From NCBI GenBank assembly GCA_017451665.1, contig JAFTNX010000105.1, forward strand, positions 1 through 6,740: a stretch of 6,740 bases of DNA. The letters run 5' to 3'. A model generated the notes under the pieces. That model worked only from the letters and a program-made list of their open reading frames with translations, searched no databases and was not told the DNA's origin. Positions 6,094-6,740 of this stretch are shown piece after piece; positions within the stretch are counted from its first letter, which is position 1, and each line of letters opens with the position of its first letter. Source of the DNA: Oscillospiraceae bacterium. GTDB lineage: Bacteria; Bacillota; Clostridia; Oscillospirales; Ruminococcaceae. The position numbers and the translations under genes are program-made.

Positions 6094-6108
6094 AGGAGAA
6101 ATTTATTT

Positions 6109-6740
6109 ATGTTTAACACAATCAGAATTGAAAAGGGACTCTACAACATTTCAGGCAAGACATTCACACAGGCACTCACAGATATGGACCCTGACGACAA
6201 CTACGTTGGCACAAATCTCGAAGGCCTCGACGCTTTTGAAAGACAGCTCAAGAGATTTGATATCAAGGTTAACGGCGAAGGCTGTGACAGAGTTGAAAAG
6301 TTTTTTGCAACAACTGAATCAGCAGTTCTGTTCCCTGAATTTGTAAGAAGAACAATCAAGGCAGGTCTTGACGAAGCGTCAATTCTTCCTGAAATTGTAG
6401 CTGCAAGAACATACACAGACGGTATCGACTATCGTGGACTTACAGTTGAGTCAAACGGCGACAGCATTGCTGTTGCTGACGGTGGAGAAATCCCTGTAAC
6501 AAATGTACGTCTTGCTTCATCTGCTTCAACTCTTACAAAGTTTGCAAGAAGACTTTCTTGCTCATACGAGGCATTCAGAAAGCAGAGAATTGAAGCTTTT
6601 GCTGTAATTCTCAAGAACCTCGGCGGAGAAATTTCAAGAGCAGTAAACAAGGCTGCCTGCGACGCACTTATGGCTGACGTTACACCTGCAACAATCGCCG
6701 GAAGCGCTCTTACATACGGCGAGCTTGCTGACTTCTGGGG
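6109..6740 (+). CDS. Phage major capsid protein (3' end cut by window)
   Basis: The reading frame is open from ATG at 6109 to the window end, giving 210 complete codons and no stop. It begins MFNTIRIEKGLYNISGK and continues with FFATTESAVLFPEFVRRTIK (65-84), then DYRGLTVESNGDSIAVADGG (107-126), a pattern I associate with HK97-fold capsid proteins of Firmicutes prophages. Position directly after the protease is the standard place for this gene. The ribosome binding site AAAGGAG (6092-6098) overlaps the protease stop codon, 10 bases from the start. Codon use differs from the terminase genes: all ten lysines are AAG, and many codons end in C, as expected for a very highly expressed protein. Only about 65 residues precede the apparent core, so a long cleavable N-terminal delta domain seems absent. 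The identity is based on pattern and context. Confidence 0.85.
   Translation, partial: MFNTIRIEKGLYNISGKTFTQALTDMDPDDNYVGTNLEGLDAFERQLKRFDIKVNGEGCDRVEKFFATTESAVLFPEFVRRTIKAGLDEASILPEIVAARTYTDGIDYRGLTVESNGDSIAVADGGEIPVTNVRLASSASTLTKFARRLSCSYEAFRKQRIEAFAVILKNLGGEISRAVNKAACDALMADVTPATIAGSALTYGELADFW

Noticed and set aside
2328..6740. Mu-like transposable prophage head module
   Set aside because: The portal, protease and capsid motifs and the order terminase-portal-protease-capsid fit an HK97-type siphophage layout; no Mu-type gpF gene lies between portal and protease.
1..6740. CRISPR array, tRNA, rRNA or insertion sequence
   Set aside because: No regularly spaced direct repeats of suitable length, no cloverleaf or rRNA-like stretch, and no transposase frame were seen.

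Overview
The window looks like chromosomal DNA of a low-to-middling GC Gram-positive anaerobe of the Clostridia (a Ruminococcus/Oscillospiraceae-type genome is my best guess). The reasons are strong AGGAGG-type ribosome binding sites, a YtrA-type GntR regulator driving an ABC exporter, and a Firmicutes-style siphophage head gene order. The taxonomic call is inference from style, not from a marker gene.

Left part (1-2100, minus strand). An intergenic stretch (1-160) is rich in small hairpins and carries a heptamer tandem repeat; it resembles a dispersed intergenic repeat. It is followed, reading leftward from 2015, by a compact three-gene operon: a GntR/YtrA-family repressor (2015-1647), an ABC ATPase (1650-940) and a six-helix ABC-2 permease (946-161). 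The genes overlap by 4 and 7 bases, so they are probably translationally coupled. The operon has a readable promoter (TTGACA, 17 bp, TATTAT). Its -10 box is buried in a perfect 13-bp inverted repeat with an 8-bp spacer, the natural candidate for the repressor's own operator.

Junction (2016-2327). There is no protein gene here. The stretch holds the gntR promoter and operator, a possible divergent rightward promoter, a hairpin that would work best as a leftward terminator, a 9-bp inverted repeat, and the ribosome binding site of the first phage gene.

Right part (2328-6740, plus strand). This is the start of a tailed-phage packaging and head module in standard order: small terminase, large terminase (ATPase plus nuclease), portal, prohead protease and major capsid protein (cut by the window end). 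The products cooperate to build a procapsid on a portal ring, mature it by proteolysis and fill it with DNA. The small terminase has no ATG, GTG or TTG that would give a whole protein; it appears to start at ATT (2328) or ATC (2331). The large terminase starts with GTG and the protease with TTG. No integrase, repressor, lysis or tail gene is in view. The phage module begins abruptly beside the cellular operon, so this is a prophage or prophage remnant, and whether it is functional cannot be judged from this window.

No RNA gene, CRISPR array or insertion sequence was seen. The most interesting points are the non-canonical terminase start, the very clean operator, the Cys/His cluster inside the prohead protease, and the abrupt phage/host junction.
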